Notes under the pieces: generated by a model
Seen by the model: only the letters and a program-made list of their open reading frames with translations
The model's database searches: none
Told to the model about the DNA's origin: nothing
Shown here: positions 1 to 8,902 of the stretch, one piece after another
Position numbering within the stretch: the first letter of the stretch is position 1
Layout of the letters: every line of letters begins with the position of its first letter
Program-made: the position numbers and the translations under genes
Origin: Thioalkalivibrio versutus
GTDB lineage: Bacteria > Pseudomonadota > Gammaproteobacteria > Ectothiorhodospirales > Ectothiorhodospiraceae
Assembly (NCBI RefSeq): GCF_001999325.1
Contig: NZ_MVAR01000022.1
Location: 1 to 64,000, forward strand
Direction of reading: 5' to 3'
Length of the DNA stretch: 64,000 bases

Positions 1-49
1 GCGACTCGAGCGCGAGCGTGTGCATTGATCAGTGTTTCCCAAGGGGACG

Positions 50-583
50 TCAGTCGTCCCAGCGCTGGGGTACGCGCTGGATCTCGTCGGTGTCGTAGCC
101 GAGCTCGTCCAGGTAGGCGAGGATGGCCTGGTAGTCGTCCTCGGGCATCTCCGGCTCGCGCGCCATGATCCAGACGTAGTCGCGTTTGCTGCGGCCGATG
201 ACCGTCTGGCTGTACGCCTCGTCGAGATAGATGATCAGGAACTCGGCCTTGAACGGCCACAGGAACCGCATGCCCCATTCGGCGTTGTCCTCGCTCTGCA
301 CGAAGCCCGTGGGGTTGTACTCGCGGCGCGGCCCGTCAAAGCCGCCCTTGTTGAACGAGAAGGTGGTGGCGATGGTGCCGTCGTCGTTCAGCGCGTACTG
401 CTCCAGCGCGTTGTAGGCATCGCGCTCGAGGAAGGTGGGGATATTCGCGATCACGTACCAGTCGCCCATGTAGCGATCGAGGTCGACGTGGTCCACGGTC
501 GGCATCTTCTGCGGGCTGCTGCATCCGGTCATCAGGATCCCCAGTACCAGGCCCGCGAACAGGGCCGCCAGTGTGCGTGTCAT
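50..583 (-). CDS. blc: Lipocalin family outer-membrane lipoprotein (Blc-like)
   Basis: This 177-residue protein has a lipoprotein signal peptide ending in a lipobox (LMTGC, Cys21), so it is probably a membrane-anchored periplasmic protein. The lipocalin signature follows: a G-D-W motif (YMGDWYVIANIP, about residues 39-50) and strands typical of bacterial Blc. Family members carry lipids or other hydrophobic molecules and respond to envelope stress. The ligand here is unknown. The C-terminal region contains the IMAREPEMPEDDY segment common in Blc homologues. It is followed on the same strand by nothing before the window edge, so operon membership cannot be judged. Length is normal for the family. 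Confidence 0.9.
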   Translation of the reverse strand: MTRTLAALFAGLVLGILMTGCSSPQKMPTVDHVDLDRYMGDWYVIANIPTFLERDAYNALEQYALNDDGTIATTFSFNKGGFDGPRREYNPTGFVQSEDNAEWGMRFLWPFKAEFLIIYLDEAYSQTVIGRSKRDYVWIMAREPEMPEDDYQAILAYLDELGYDTDEIQRVPQRWDD

Positions 584-681
584 CGATGCATCCCAAAGGG
601 GTTCGAGAGATGGACCGCGTCGCGGCGGAAAAGGTCCGGCTGGGGTGGCAGGTCGCGTGCCGAACCGGGCCAGGGTTGGAC

Positions 682-2793
682 TCAGGCGGTCTGGCCGAGG
701 CGCTGGTCCATCAGGTGATCGAACAGCGATTCTTCCGGAATGATCTGCGCGCGACCGCTGCGGAATTCGTGCGCCAGACCCTGAATACTGTGCTGGCGCT
801 TGGCCCGTCCGGCGGCATCAGTGAACAGCAGGCGTCCGGCGTGACTGCCGCGCCAGACCAGCTTCATGCGCGTGACCTTGGTGCCGGCGGGGGAGGTGAA
901 CTGGATCCAGGTGCCGGAGATCAGGTTGTCGGCATGCTCGACATGCTCGTCGTCATGGTCGCGCATCAGGGACGGGTCGTCGTCCGGATGGCGCGGTGAA
1001 CTGCCGAAGATGGAACCCGGGCGGGCGCTGGCTCGCTTGCGCGCCGGCTGCTCGGACCGTTCTTCGCTGGTGCCAGACTCGCCGGTTGGCCCAGTCGGCG
1101 CCTGTTCGGCTGGCGACTGCCGATCGGCGGTGGCGGAACGGCGTTTCCCGGCGGCGACCAGGTGGGCACTGACCAGGTCCTGCTTGATGCGGGCGCGCTC
1201 TTCCTTCGACAGCGGGGCGCGATCGAGGAAGGCGCGGATGCGGGCCAGGAGCGGGGCGGAGGACTGGAAGTCCGGCTCCTTCTGCATCAGCGCCAGCAGT
1301 TCGTGCAGCAGAGCCATCCCATCGTTGTCCGGGTTCGCCGGGTCCGCGGGGGCATCAGAGGACGCCGAAGTCTCGGCGTCTGCGGTCTTCTGGGCCGTCA
1401 TCAGGGGTACCCAGGCATCCATCAGCTGCTCGCGCGCCTCGTCGGGGATGTCCTGGCCCATGGAGATCACGGTGCGCTCCACCGTGGATTCGACGCTGTA
1501 ACGGATCTCCAGCGTGCGCTCTTCCTGCTGTGCCTCGGCCTGCTCGCTTGCTGCCTGGTGAACGATCTGCTCCTCGGCTGTCGCGAGTTCGTCCCGCAGT
1601 CGGTTCAGGGCCTCGTCAAAGGCAGCGCTGTCGCTAAGACCACCGTTGCGCACGCGCTCCACGTTCTCGAACACCAGGCGGGTGAGCGGCAGCTGTCGGG
1701 CCTCGTCCAGGGGCAGGTCGGGGTCGATGCGCAGCGCGATGTTCAGTAGCAGGCCGGTTATCTGGCGCGCCGGGTGTGTGCGATCGCGGAAGAAGTGGGT
1801 TTCGCGCATCGCGATACGCACCAGTGGCAGCTGCAGGTCGGCAAGCGGTTCGCGCAGGGCCGGGTTGAGGTCGTCCCGTTTCAGGATCAGGTCGAACAGA
1901 CCCTGCAGCAGATCCATGATGAACGGTTCCAGCGTGCTGGCCGGGGATGTGTTCAACACGGTCGTGATGGCCTCGACCGGGCTGCCGGCGGGCACCTGTC
2001 CGGTTGCAGTCATTACCTGGCCGGCGAGCGGTACCTGGTACCCGAACTGGCCCCAGTGGCCCGATGCGGTGCCGGTCCCGCACAAGTCGGTCCCCGGCGG
2101 GGCGCCGGTGGGGGCGGTTTGTCCCGCGTTGGGGTCGCTGCGACCGGCCGGCCTGCGTGTCGTCTGGCGCACCTGGGGAACCGTGAAGCCGGCCTCGCGG
2201 AAGTCCTGCAGCAGCGCCTGCATTTCGGGCTGCATTTCCCGGAGCATGTCACGATCGAACCAGTGCAGGAGCAGCAGGCATTCGTCGGCGGACAGCGGGA
2301 CGGCCTCCATAGCCTCGAGGAACGCCTCGCCCAGTGCGTGGGGGTGCCAGGGCGCGGCTTCGGGCGGCGTGGCCAGGTCATAATCCCGAGTGACCGTCTC
2401 CAGCGCGTCGATCTCCTCGGACAGGCTGGAGCGCGCGCTGGTGACGAGCTTGCGCAGGGCAACTTCACGTTCGGTGTCGGCGTCATCCATCAGGGACAAT
2501 TCCAGGCCGTCACCGGTGAGGTCGCCTGCGCCCTCTGTTTCGTCAACAGAGATCAGGGCCGCGTGTAGTCGCTCGCGGAAGTGTTGCCTGATCGTCGAGC
2601 TCCCCATTCGAACCTGTCGCGACAGGGCGAAATTCTGGGCCGCCCGCTGCGAATCGATGGCCCGTTCGGAGGCCTCCATCAGGCGGTCGTCGAGGTCATT
2701 CAGAAAGGCGTCGTGTCGCTCCTGGACCGCCTTGAAAAAAGGTGCCCAGATGCGGTGGAGGGTGCGGGCCGGGATCCGTTGGGGTTGCGCCAT
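682..2793 (-). CDS. DUF1631 family protein
   Basis: This is a 703-residue, acidic, mostly helical and probably cytoplasmic protein. The N-terminus (HRIWAPFFKAVQERHDAF) and the C-terminal segment (TWIQFTSPAGTKVTRMKL, ending in LFDHLMDQRL) match my memory of the DUF1631 family. That family is large, of unknown function, and common in gammaproteobacteria. The C-terminal beta-rich part, about residues 600-700, resembles a PilZ-like fold, but the RxxxR and D/NxSxxG c-di-GMP motifs are not evident. No signal peptide or membrane segment is seen. It is a single gene with lipocalin downstream and a divergent methyltransferase upstream. Function is not assigned. Confidence 0.8.
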   Translation of the reverse strand: MAQPQRIPARTLHRIWAPFFKAVQERHDAFLNDLDDRLMEASERAIDSQRAAQNFALSRQVRMGSSTIRQHFRERLHAALISVDETEGAGDLTGDGLELSLMDDADTEREVALRKLVTSARSSLSEEIDALETVTRDYDLATPPEAAPWHPHALGEAFLEAMEAVPLSADECLLLLHWFDRDMLREMQPEMQALLQDFREAGFTVPQVRQTTRRPAGRSDPNAGQTAPTGAPPGTDLCGTGTASGHWGQFGYQVPLAGQVMTATGQVPAGSPVEAITTVLNTSPASTLEPFIMDLLQGLFDLILKRDDLNPALREPLADLQLPLVRIAMRETHFFRDRTHPARQITGLLLNIALRIDPDLPLDEARQLPLTRLVFENVERVRNGGLSDSAAFDEALNRLRDELATAEEQIVHQAASEQAEAQQEERTLEIRYSVESTVERTVISMGQDIPDEAREQLMDAWVPLMTAQKTADAETSASSDAPADPANPDNDGMALLHELLALMQKEPDFQSSAPLLARIRAFLDRAPLSKEERARIKQDLVSAHLVAAGKRRSATADRQSPAEQAPTGPTGESGTSEERSEQPARKRASARPGSIFGSSPRHPDDDPSLMRDHDDEHVEHADNLISGTWIQFTSPAGTKVTRMKLVWRGSHAGRLLFTDAAGRAKRQHSIQGLAHEFRSGRAQIIPEESLFDHLMDQRLGQTA

Positions 2794-3068
2794 GTCGGTT
2801 CAGTAGCTGAGATCAAGGTTGCCAATCTAGCACCCCGGCAAGCAAAGGTGTCAGTCACCCGCGACGTGTCCCTGGCTTGACGGGGAAACGCATGTTGGGC
2901 CCCGGGTCAACGAGGTTGATGTTGATTCATTCGCACGTTGGCGTTGATCCTTCTATCTTTCTACAAGCCCCGGCGCGGCGGGTGCCGGAGCTAGCACGCA
3001 AGGCCGACTCGAACGCCAAAGTGCGAACGGGTCAGTGTCTCCCTGAATATTGCAACAGAGGCCGACAG

Positions 3069-4106
3069 ATGCAGCGGATGATCGAATGGGCGGAACAGGG
3101 ACGGGTGCCGGACCCGCTCGTGCGGGCGGGGATTCGTCGGCTGCTGGCCGAGCGGCTGCGCGCGAGTGGTGCCCCGGCCGAAGAGGCGATGGAGCGGCGC
3201 TATGCGTTGATCGAGGCGATGCGCGCCGCGCCCGTGGCGTTGTCCACCGAGGTGGCGAACGAGCAGCACTACGAGGTTCCGACCGAATATTTCGAGCGTT
3301 GCCTCGGGCCGTGGCTGAAATACTCCTGCGCCTGGTGGCCAGAGGGCGTGGATGACCTGCGCGGGGCGGAGGCGGCCATGCTGCAGCTGACCTGCGAACG
3401 GGCAGGCCTCGAGAATGGGCAGCAGGTCCTGGAGTTGGGCTGTGGCTGGGGTTCGCTGTCGCTCTGGATGGCGGAGCAATACCCGCGGTCGCGCATCGTC
3501 TCGGTGTCCAACTCGGCGACCCAGCGGGCCTCGATCGAGGCCCGGCGGGATGCGCGCGGGCTGGAAAACCTGACGATCATGACCGCGGACATGAACACCT
3601 TTGCGCCGGAGCAGACCGGGTTCGACCGCGTGGTGTCGGTGGAGATGTTCGAGCACATGCGCAACTGGCCCGAGCTGTTGCGGCGCGTGGCGACCTGGTT
3701 GCGTCCGGGCGGGCAGTTGTTCATGCATGTCTTCGCCCATCGCGAGTTCGCCTACTTCTTCGAGAGCGAGGGCAAACACGACTGGATGGGGCAGTACTTC
3801 TTCCGCGACGGGTTGATGCCATCGGATGATCTGGCGCGGCATTTTCAGGAGGATCTGCGCGTGGTGCGCCAGTGGCGGGTGAACGGCCACCACTACGCGC
3901 GCACCCTGAACGCCTGGCTGGCGCGCCAGGACGCCGCGCGGGACGAGCTGATGCCATTGTTCGAACAGACCTACGGCGCACAGGATGCCGCGCTGTGGTT
4001 CCAGCGCTGGCGCATGTTCTACATGGCCTGCGCCGAATTGTTCGATTATCGCGGCGGGAACGAGTGGTTCGTGTCGCATATCCTGTTTCGCCGGCCCGAG
4101 GCCTAG
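3069..4106 (+). CDS. SAM-dependent methyltransferase, cyclopropane-fatty-acyl-phospholipid synthase family
   Basis: This 345-residue protein has a class I SAM-binding motif (VLELGCGWGSLSLWMAEQ) about residues 121-138, followed by VEMFEHMRNW as in CFA-type enzymes. The start at 3069 (MQRMIEWAEQG) is chosen because the in-frame extension upstream lacks homology-like character. Family members methylate unsaturated acyl chains or other lipids. The usual long CFA N-terminal domain is shorter here, so the substrate need not be a cyclopropane precursor. The next gene starts 3 bases after the stop and encodes a DUF1295 membrane protein. That pairing is often seen with lipid-modifying methyltransferases and suggests a shared lipid pathway (inference). 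Confidence 0.82.
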   Translation: MQRMIEWAEQGRVPDPLVRAGIRRLLAERLRASGAPAEEAMERRYALIEAMRAAPVALSTEVANEQHYEVPTEYFERCLGPWLKYSCAWWPEGVDDLRGAEAAMLQLTCERAGLENGQQVLELGCGWGSLSLWMAEQYPRSRIVSVSNSATQRASIEARRDARGLENLTIMTADMNTFAPEQTGFDRVVSVEMFEHMRNWPELLRRVATWLRPGGQLFMHVFAHREFAYFFESEGKHDWMGQYFFRDGLMPSDDLARHFQEDLRVVRQWRVNGHHYARTLNAWLARQDAARDELMPLFEQTYGAQDAALWFQRWRMFYMACAELFDYRGGNEWFVSHILFRRPEA

Positions 4107-4109
4107 CGG

Positions 4110-4883
4110 ATGGCCGGTTGGGTGATGTTCCTGGTCGGGTTCGGCGCGGCGCTGGCCCTGATGACGGGGGTCTGGGCGACGAGCGTGCTGCGGCGCGACG
4201 CGAGCCTGGTGGACCGCTACTGGGGTCTGGGTTTCGTCCTGGTCACGCTGGTGTGGTGGGGGCTGGCCGGGTGGCCTCTGCTGGGGCTGTGGATCGTGAT
4301 CCCGGTGCTGTTGTGGGGGCTGCGGCTGTCCGCCTTTATTACCTGGCGCAATTGGGACCACGGCGAGGACGGGCGTTACACGGACATGCGTGCGGGCCGA
4401 AGCGAGGGTGCCTTTGCCGCGCGCAGTTTGGTCACGATCTTCTGGTTGCAGGGCGCACTGGTGGCGGTGATCGGTCTGCCCATGCTGGCCGTGGTGCGGG
4501 CCGAGGTGGTGTGGTGGCCGCTGGCCGTCGCCGGGTTGCTGTTCTGGGCGGTGGGACTTTTTTTCGAGACGGTGGCGGATGCGCAGATGGCACGTTTTCG
4601 CGCCGATCCGGGCAATCGCGGGCAGGTGATGGATCGTGGCCTGTGGCGCTACAGCCGTCACCCCAACTATTTCGGGGAGATTGTGGTCTGGGTCGGGTTC
4701 GGCCTGCTCGCCCTGGCGGCGGGCGGCTGGTGGGCCGTTCCCTCGGCGGTGCTGATGATCCTGCTGATCCTGCGTGTGTCCGGTGTCACGTTGCTGGAAA
4801 GTCGTCTGCATGAATCCCGCCCCGGTTATGCCGACTACGTGCGCCGCACCAACACGCTGATCCCGGGCCCGCCGCGCAGCTGA
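4110..4883 (+). CDS. DUF1295 / steroid 5-alpha-reductase-like membrane protein
   Basis: This 257-residue polytopic inner-membrane protein has six or so hydrophobic segments. The N-terminal part contains SLVDRYWGLGFV. The C-terminal part contains GLWRYSRHPNYFGEIVVW and SRLHESRPGYADYVRRT, the signature of the DUF1295 / isoprenylcysteine-methyltransferase-like superfamily. Relatives are NAD(P)H-dependent reductases or methyltransferases acting on lipophilic substrates. It starts 3 bases after the methyltransferase gene, so the two are almost certainly co-transcribed. The substrate cannot be read from the sequence. Confidence 0.85.
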   Translation: MAGWVMFLVGFGAALALMTGVWATSVLRRDASLVDRYWGLGFVLVTLVWWGLAGWPLLGLWIVIPVLLWGLRLSAFITWRNWDHGEDGRYTDMRAGRSEGAFAARSLVTIFWLQGALVAVIGLPMLAVVRAEVVWWPLAVAGLLFWAVGLFFETVADAQMARFRADPGNRGQVMDRGLWRYSRHPNYFGEIVVWVGFGLLALAAGGWWAVPSAVLMILLILRVSGVTLLESRLHESRPGYADYVRRTNTLIPGPPRS

Positions 4884-5021
4884 TGTGGCGGCAGGAGTGA
4901 TCCCGCACCCTTGCTGTGCTTTCCCTGTCCGCGCTATAAAGCGCACGTCCTGTCCGGCGCTCCAGATGCCGGACGCCGCCCCTGTTTTGTGCACGTCACC
5001 GCCAGCGAGCCAGCCGATCCG

Positions 5022-5792
5022 ATGAGCGCGTCCCCGAGTTCTGTCCAGGCCATTGAATTGAAAGGCCGCATGATGCTGGTCTCTGTGCTGCGCGTGTACC
5101 AGACCGATCCGCAGGTTCTGGGCGAGGTGCTGGCCGCGCGGCGCGACCAGGCCCCGGATCTGATGCGCGACATGCCCATCGTGCTCGATTTGGAGGCAGT
5201 GGCCGAGAGCCCGGAGTCCGACCTGCAGGCAACCATCGAGCGCGTACGCGCCGAGGGCTTCAAGCTGATCGGCCTGCAGGCAGGCGCCGCCGCCGAGCGC
5301 CTGCAGAGCTATGCCGAACTGTTCGACGTCCTGCCGGTGCTGCAACTGGGCGGGCGTGGCGGCGCACCCTCCGGCGAGGTGCCGCTGGAAGACGAGCCCC
5401 CGGCGCAGGACAAGGCCGTCGAGCCCGAGCAGGAACGCCCGCCGACCGCCGTGGCGGCGGTCCACAGCGCGACTCGTATCGTCGATCAACCGGTGCGTTC
5501 CGGGCAGCAGATCTACGCCCGCGGGGGGGACCTGATCGTGACCGGCGCAGTCTCGCCGGGCGCCGAACTGCTGGCGGACGGGCATATCCATGTGCTGGGT
5601 CCGTTACGTGGGCGTGCGCTGGCCGGGGTGCGCGGTCTGGTGACCGCGCGTATCTTCTGTCGGCGCCTGGACGCCGAGCTGTTGTCCATCGCCGGACACT
5701 ACCGGATCGCCGAAGACATCACGGAAGCCGAACGCGGCGAGAATCGGCTGGTGACACTGGACGACGAAAGCCTCAAGATCGCGGAGATCTGA
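5022..5792 (+). CDS. minC: Septum site-determining protein MinC
   Basis: This 256-residue protein is the FtsZ-polymerisation inhibitor of the Min system. The start at 5022 (MSASPSSVQAIELKGR) gives normal length. Longer upstream reading is not homologous. The N-terminal domain (residues 1-105) is the FtsZ-binding part. A variable acidic linker rich in Glu/Pro follows (about 115-145). The C-terminal beta-helix (about 150-256) carries the QIYARGGDLIV and GRALAGVRG motifs that bind MinD and membrane-proximal partners. It is first in a minC-minD-minE operon. A perfect 8-bp hairpin overlaps its stop codon. Confidence 0.96.
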   Translation: MSASPSSVQAIELKGRMMLVSVLRVYQTDPQVLGEVLAARRDQAPDLMRDMPIVLDLEAVAESPESDLQATIERVRAEGFKLIGLQAGAAAERLQSYAELFDVLPVLQLGGRGGAPSGEVPLEDEPPAQDKAVEPEQERPPTAVAAVHSATRIVDQPVRSGQQIYARGGDLIVTGAVSPGAELLADGHIHVLGPLRGRALAGVRGLVTARIFCRRLDAELLSIAGHYRIAEDITEAERGENRLVTLDDESLKIAEI

Positions 5793-5810
5793 CCGGCCAC
5801 CTGCCGGTCA
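5790..5810 (+). other. Hairpin overlapping the minC stop codon
   Basis: TGACCGGC at 5790-5797 and GCCGGTCA at 5803-5810 form a perfect 8-bp stem with a 5-base loop. The minC TGA stop is its first three bases. There is no T-run after it, so it is more likely an mRNA-stability or translation-spacing element in the minC-minD gap than a terminator. Confidence 0.4.
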
Positions 5811-5883
5811 CGAATGACAGGAACCCGTCCGCACGCCCCGGGAACACCGGGCGCGTGCAAGACGACAAGGAGCTACCGCCAAC

Positions 5884-6693
5884 ATGGCACGTATCGTAGT
5901 GATTACCTCCGGCAAGGGCGGGGTGGGCAAGACCACCACCTCGGCCGCGATTGCCACTGGCCTGGCCCAGCGCGGTCACAAGACCGTCGTGATCGATTTC
6001 GACGTCGGTCTGCGCAACCTCGATCTGATCATGGGCTGCGAGCGGCGCGTGGTGTACGACTTCGTCAACGTGATCAACGGCGATGCGAACCTGAAGCAGG
6101 CCCTGATCCGCGACAAGCGTGTGGACAACCTCTACATCCTTCCCGCCTCGCAGACCCGCGACAAGGACGCCCTGAGCCAGGATGGCGTGGAGCGCGTGCT
6201 GAACGAATTGTCCGGCGACTTTGACTTTATCGTCTGCGACAGCCCGGCCGGGATCGAGCGCGGCGCACTGATGGCCGCCTACTTTGCCGACGAGGCGATC
6301 GTGGTGACCAACCCCGAGGTTTCCTCGGTGCGCGACTCCGACCGCATCCTCGGCATCCTGGCGAGCAAGACGCGCAAGGTGGAGCAAGGCGGTGAGCCGA
6401 TCGAGGGCAAGCTGCTGCTGACGCGTTACTCCGCCGAGCGCGCCGAACGCGGCGAGATGCTGAGCATCGAGGATGTCGGCGAGATCCTGGCGATCGAACT
6501 CCTGGGCGTGATCCCGGAATCCCAGGCGGTGCTGAATGCCTCGAACGCCGGACAGCCGGTGGTGCTGGACGAGGAATCCGACGCCGGGCAGGCCTACCAG
6601 GACGCGGTGGACCGGTTCCTGGGCGAGGAACGCCCGCTGCGCTTTGTCGATGTACCGAAGAAGGGCTTCTTCGGGCGCCTGTTCAAGGGTTGA
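5884..6693 (+). CDS. minD: Septum site-determining ATPase MinD
   Basis: This 269-residue deviant-Walker ParA-family ATPase has the P-loop GKGGVGKTT at residues 10-18 and the [15 protein letters not shown] motif after it. The C-terminal amphipathic membrane-targeting helix is present ([13 protein letters not shown] at the extreme C-terminus). MinD recruits MinC to the membrane, and MinE drives its pole-to-pole oscillation, so division is confined to mid-cell. The ribosome-binding site is ACAAGGAGCTACC ahead of ATG. It sits 91 bases after minC and 2 bases before minE, in the canonical order. Confidence 0.98.
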   Translation: MARIVVITSGKGGVGKTTTSAAIATGLAQRGHKTVVIDFDVGLRNLDLIMGCERRVVYDFVNVINGDANLKQALIRDKRVDNLYILPASQTRDKDALSQDGVERVLNELSGDFDFIVCDSPAGIERGALMAAYFADEAIVVTNPEVSSVRDSDRILGILASKTRKVEQGGEPIEGKLLLTRYSAERAERGEMLSIEDVGEILAIELLGVIPESQAVLNASNAGQPVVLDEESDAGQAYQDAVDRFLGEERPLRFVDVPKKGFFGRLFKG

Positions 6694-6695
6694 TC

Positions 6696-6953
6696 ATGGG
6701 GATTTTCGATTACTTCCGTCAGCCGCGGCAGAAGAGCGCCAGCGTTGCCAAAGAGCGCCTGCAGATCATCGTGGCGCGCGAGCGTGCGGCGCGCTCCGGG
6801 CCCGACTACCTCCCGGCCATGCAGCAGGAGCTGCTGCAGGTGATCCGCAAATACGTTCAGGTAGACGACGAGGCCGTGCAGATGAACGTGGACCGCGAAG
6901 GGGACTGCGAGGTCCTCGAGCTGAACATTACCCTGCCGGACGACCAGGACTAA
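6696..6953 (+). CDS. minE: Cell division topological specificity factor MinE
   Basis: This 85-residue protein begins at ATG 6696 (MGIFDYF), two bases after the minD stop. A TTG two codons upstream is in frame but unlikely to be used. It has the N-terminal membrane-binding amphipathic stretch, the MinD-stimulating segment ([14 protein letters not shown]) and the C-terminal topological-specificity domain. MinE stimulates MinD ATPase activity and creates the oscillation. The length is normal. Confidence 0.97.
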   Translation: MGIFDYFRQPRQKSASVAKERLQIIVARERAARSGPDYLPAMQQELLQVIRKYVQVDDEAVQMNVDREGDCEVLELNITLPDDQD

Positions 6954-6957
6954 CGCG

Positions 6958-7965
6958 ATGAAAGTTCTTGTGACCGGCTCGGCCGGCTTCATCGGCAGCG
7001 CCCTGAGCCTGCGCCTGCTGGAGCGTGGCGACCAGGTGGTCGGCGTCGACAATCTGAATGACTACTACGACGTCTCGCTGAAGGAGGCGCGCCTGGCGCG
7101 CACCCAGGACCACCCGAACTTCACCGAGGTGCGCGAGGACATCGCCGATCGCGCCGCGATGGAGCGGGTGTTCCGCGAGCACCGCCCGCAGCGGGTGGTG
7201 AACCTGGCGGCCCAGGCCGGCGTGCGCTATTCACTGGAGAACCCGGCGGCCTATGTCGACACCAACCTGGTCGGTTTCGGCAACATCCTGGAAGGCTGCC
7301 GGCATAACGGCGTCGAGCACCTGGTCTATGCCAGCTCGAGCTCGGTCTACGGCGCCAACACCACCATGCCGTTCTCGGTGCACGACAACGTCGATCACCC
7401 GCTGAGCCTGTACGCCGCCAGCAAGAAGGCCAACGAGCTGATGGCGCATACCTACAGCCATCTCTACGATCTGCCGGTGACCGGGCTGCGCTTCTTCACT
7501 GTCTACGGCCCCTGGGGCCGCCCGGACATGGCGCTGTTCATGTTCACCAAGAAGATCCTGGCGGGCGAGCCGATCGACGTCTTCAACTACGGCCACCACC
7601 GGCGCGACTTCACCTACATCGATGACATCGTCGAGGGTGTGATCCGCACCCTGGATCACGTGGCCCCGCGCAACCCCGACTGGAACGGGGCCGAGCCCGA
7701 CTCGGCCACCAGCGCAGCCCCCTACCGCCTGTACAACATCGGCAACCACGAGCCGGTGGAGCTGATGCGCTACATCGAGGTGCTCGAAGAGTGCCTGGGC
7801 AAGAAGGCCGAGAAGAACCTCCTGCCGCTGCAGCCGGGGGATGTGCCGGACACCTATGCCGATGTCGAGGCCCTGCGTCAGGACGTGGGCTATGCCCCCG
7901 CGACCGCGGTGGAAGATGGCATCGCCCGCTTCGTCGAGTGGTATCGCGAGTACTACCGCGTCTGA
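6958..7965 (+). CDS. NAD-dependent epimerase, UDP-glucuronate 4-epimerase-like
   Basis: This 335-residue extended short-chain dehydrogenase has the Rossmann motif GSAGFIG at residues 7-13 and the catalytic YxxxK pair Y152/K156 ([11 protein letters not shown]), with serines at SSSSVYG. The segment [16 protein letters not shown] and the ending EYYRV are characteristic of UDP-glucuronate 4-epimerases (Cap1J/LspL type), which make UDP-galacturonate for surface polysaccharide. The substrate is inferred from family resemblance. It starts 4 bases after minE, so it is probably transcribed with the Min operon, which is an uncommon partner. Confidence 0.88.
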   Translation: MKVLVTGSAGFIGSALSLRLLERGDQVVGVDNLNDYYDVSLKEARLARTQDHPNFTEVREDIADRAAMERVFREHRPQRVVNLAAQAGVRYSLENPAAYVDTNLVGFGNILEGCRHNGVEHLVYASSSSVYGANTTMPFSVHDNVDHPLSLYAASKKANELMAHTYSHLYDLPVTGLRFFTVYGPWGRPDMALFMFTKKILAGEPIDVFNYGHHRRDFTYIDDIVEGVIRTLDHVAPRNPDWNGAEPDSATSAAPYRLYNIGNHEPVELMRYIEVLEECLGKKAEKNLLPLQPGDVPDTYADVEALRQDVGYAPATAVEDGIARFVEWYREYYRV

Positions 7966-8138
7966 TGCCCAGCCCGCGGCTATCCGGCCGCGCGGTTCTT
8001 CGGGTCTCTCGTTTGCTTGATCCTTCCGCGTCTGTTTTTCGCCGTCAGACTCGCTGCTCGTTCACCCAGGCCTTGCACACCAGGAACCTGTAGCCGGCCG
8101 GCGAGTCCACCGGAGACATGGATGCAAGGAGACAAGGG

Positions 8139-8813
8139 ATGAGCCAGACGATTCTGATGGTAGTAACCAGTCACGGCGAGATCGCTCCAGGCCAGGCGAC
8201 GGGCGTATGGTTCGACGAGTTCGCCGAGCCTTATGATCGCTTTCGCAAGGCGGGTTTCGAGGTCAAGGTGGCCAGTCCGAAGGGCGGCCCCGTGCCGCTG
8301 GATCCGAAAAGCCTGGAGGCCAGTCATGCGGGCCCCGCGGCGGTGGCCGCGCAGGAGGCCCTGGATGACACCATCGCGCTGACTGAGCACACGAACCATG
8401 GGGCCTATGCCGCGATCTTCTTTCCCGGCGGTCACGGCACCATGTTCGATCTGCCGGACAACCCGCATGTCCAGCGGCTGGTCGCGGAATTCATGGACAA
8501 CGACAAGGTGGTTGGCGCCGTCTGTCACGGGCCGGCCTGTCTGGTCGGTGCGATGCTGGCGGATGGCACTTCCGCGGTGAAGGGGCGCAAGGTGGCGGCC
8601 TTCACCAACAGCGAGGAGAAGGCGGTCCAGCTGGACACTGCGATGCCGTTCCTGCTGCAGGACAAGCTGCAGGAGCTCGGCGGCGAGGTGGATACCGCCG
8701 ACGACTGGGCCGATCACGTGGTGGTGGACGGCAAGCTGGTGACCGGGCAAAACCCGCAGTCCAGCAAGAGTGTCGCCGACGCGATCGTGCGGCTGTTGCG
8801 CGAGACGGGCTGA
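8139..8813 (+). CDS. Type 1 glutamine amidotransferase-like protein (DJ-1/PfpI superfamily)
   Basis: This 224-residue protein has the nucleophile elbow AVCHGPACL, with Cys129 followed by His130, in a DJ-1/PfpI fold. It also has the oxyanion FFPGGHGTMFDLPD. The start at 8139 is supported by an AAGGAGACAAGGG ribosome-binding site, and the upstream in-frame ATG lacks one. Superfamily members include chaperones, deglycases/glyoxalases and proteases. This one is closest to the HchA-like/glyoxalase III group by length and by the EIAPGQATGVWFDEFAEPY N-terminus. A strong terminator follows immediately, so it is monocistronic. Confidence 0.88.
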   Translation: MSQTILMVVTSHGEIAPGQATGVWFDEFAEPYDRFRKAGFEVKVASPKGGPVPLDPKSLEASHAGPAAVAAQEALDDTIALTEHTNHGAYAAIFFPGGHGTMFDLPDNPHVQRLVAEFMDNDKVVGAVCHGPACLVGAMLADGTSAVKGRKVAAFTNSEEKAVQLDTAMPFLLQDKLQELGGEVDTADDWADHVVVDGKLVTGQNPQSSKSVADAIVRLLRETG

Positions 8814-8828
8814 ATACTCGAATCGGGG

Positions 8829-8857
8829 GGCCGGGGCATGCTGTCCCCGGCCTTTTT
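8829..8857 (+). terminator. Rho-independent terminator after the DJ-1/PfpI gene
   Basis: GGCCGGGG at 8829-8836 pairs perfectly with CCCCGGCC at 8845-8852 across an 8-base loop, followed by TTTTT. It lies 16 bases after the stop codon at 8813. Two copies of ACTCGAATCGGG (8816-8827 and 8867-8878) flank it. Confidence 0.85.
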
Positions 8858-8902
8858 CGGGACCTAACTCGAATCGGGTTCAAAAAACGTAGTGGGTTCG
8901 AT

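Noticed and set aside
2991-5591. An 866-codon open frame on the minus strand opposite the methyltransferase, DUF1295 gene and minC
   Set aside because: It has a low-complexity, Gln/His/Arg-rich translation typical of antisense GC-rich DNA. It overlaps recognisable genes.
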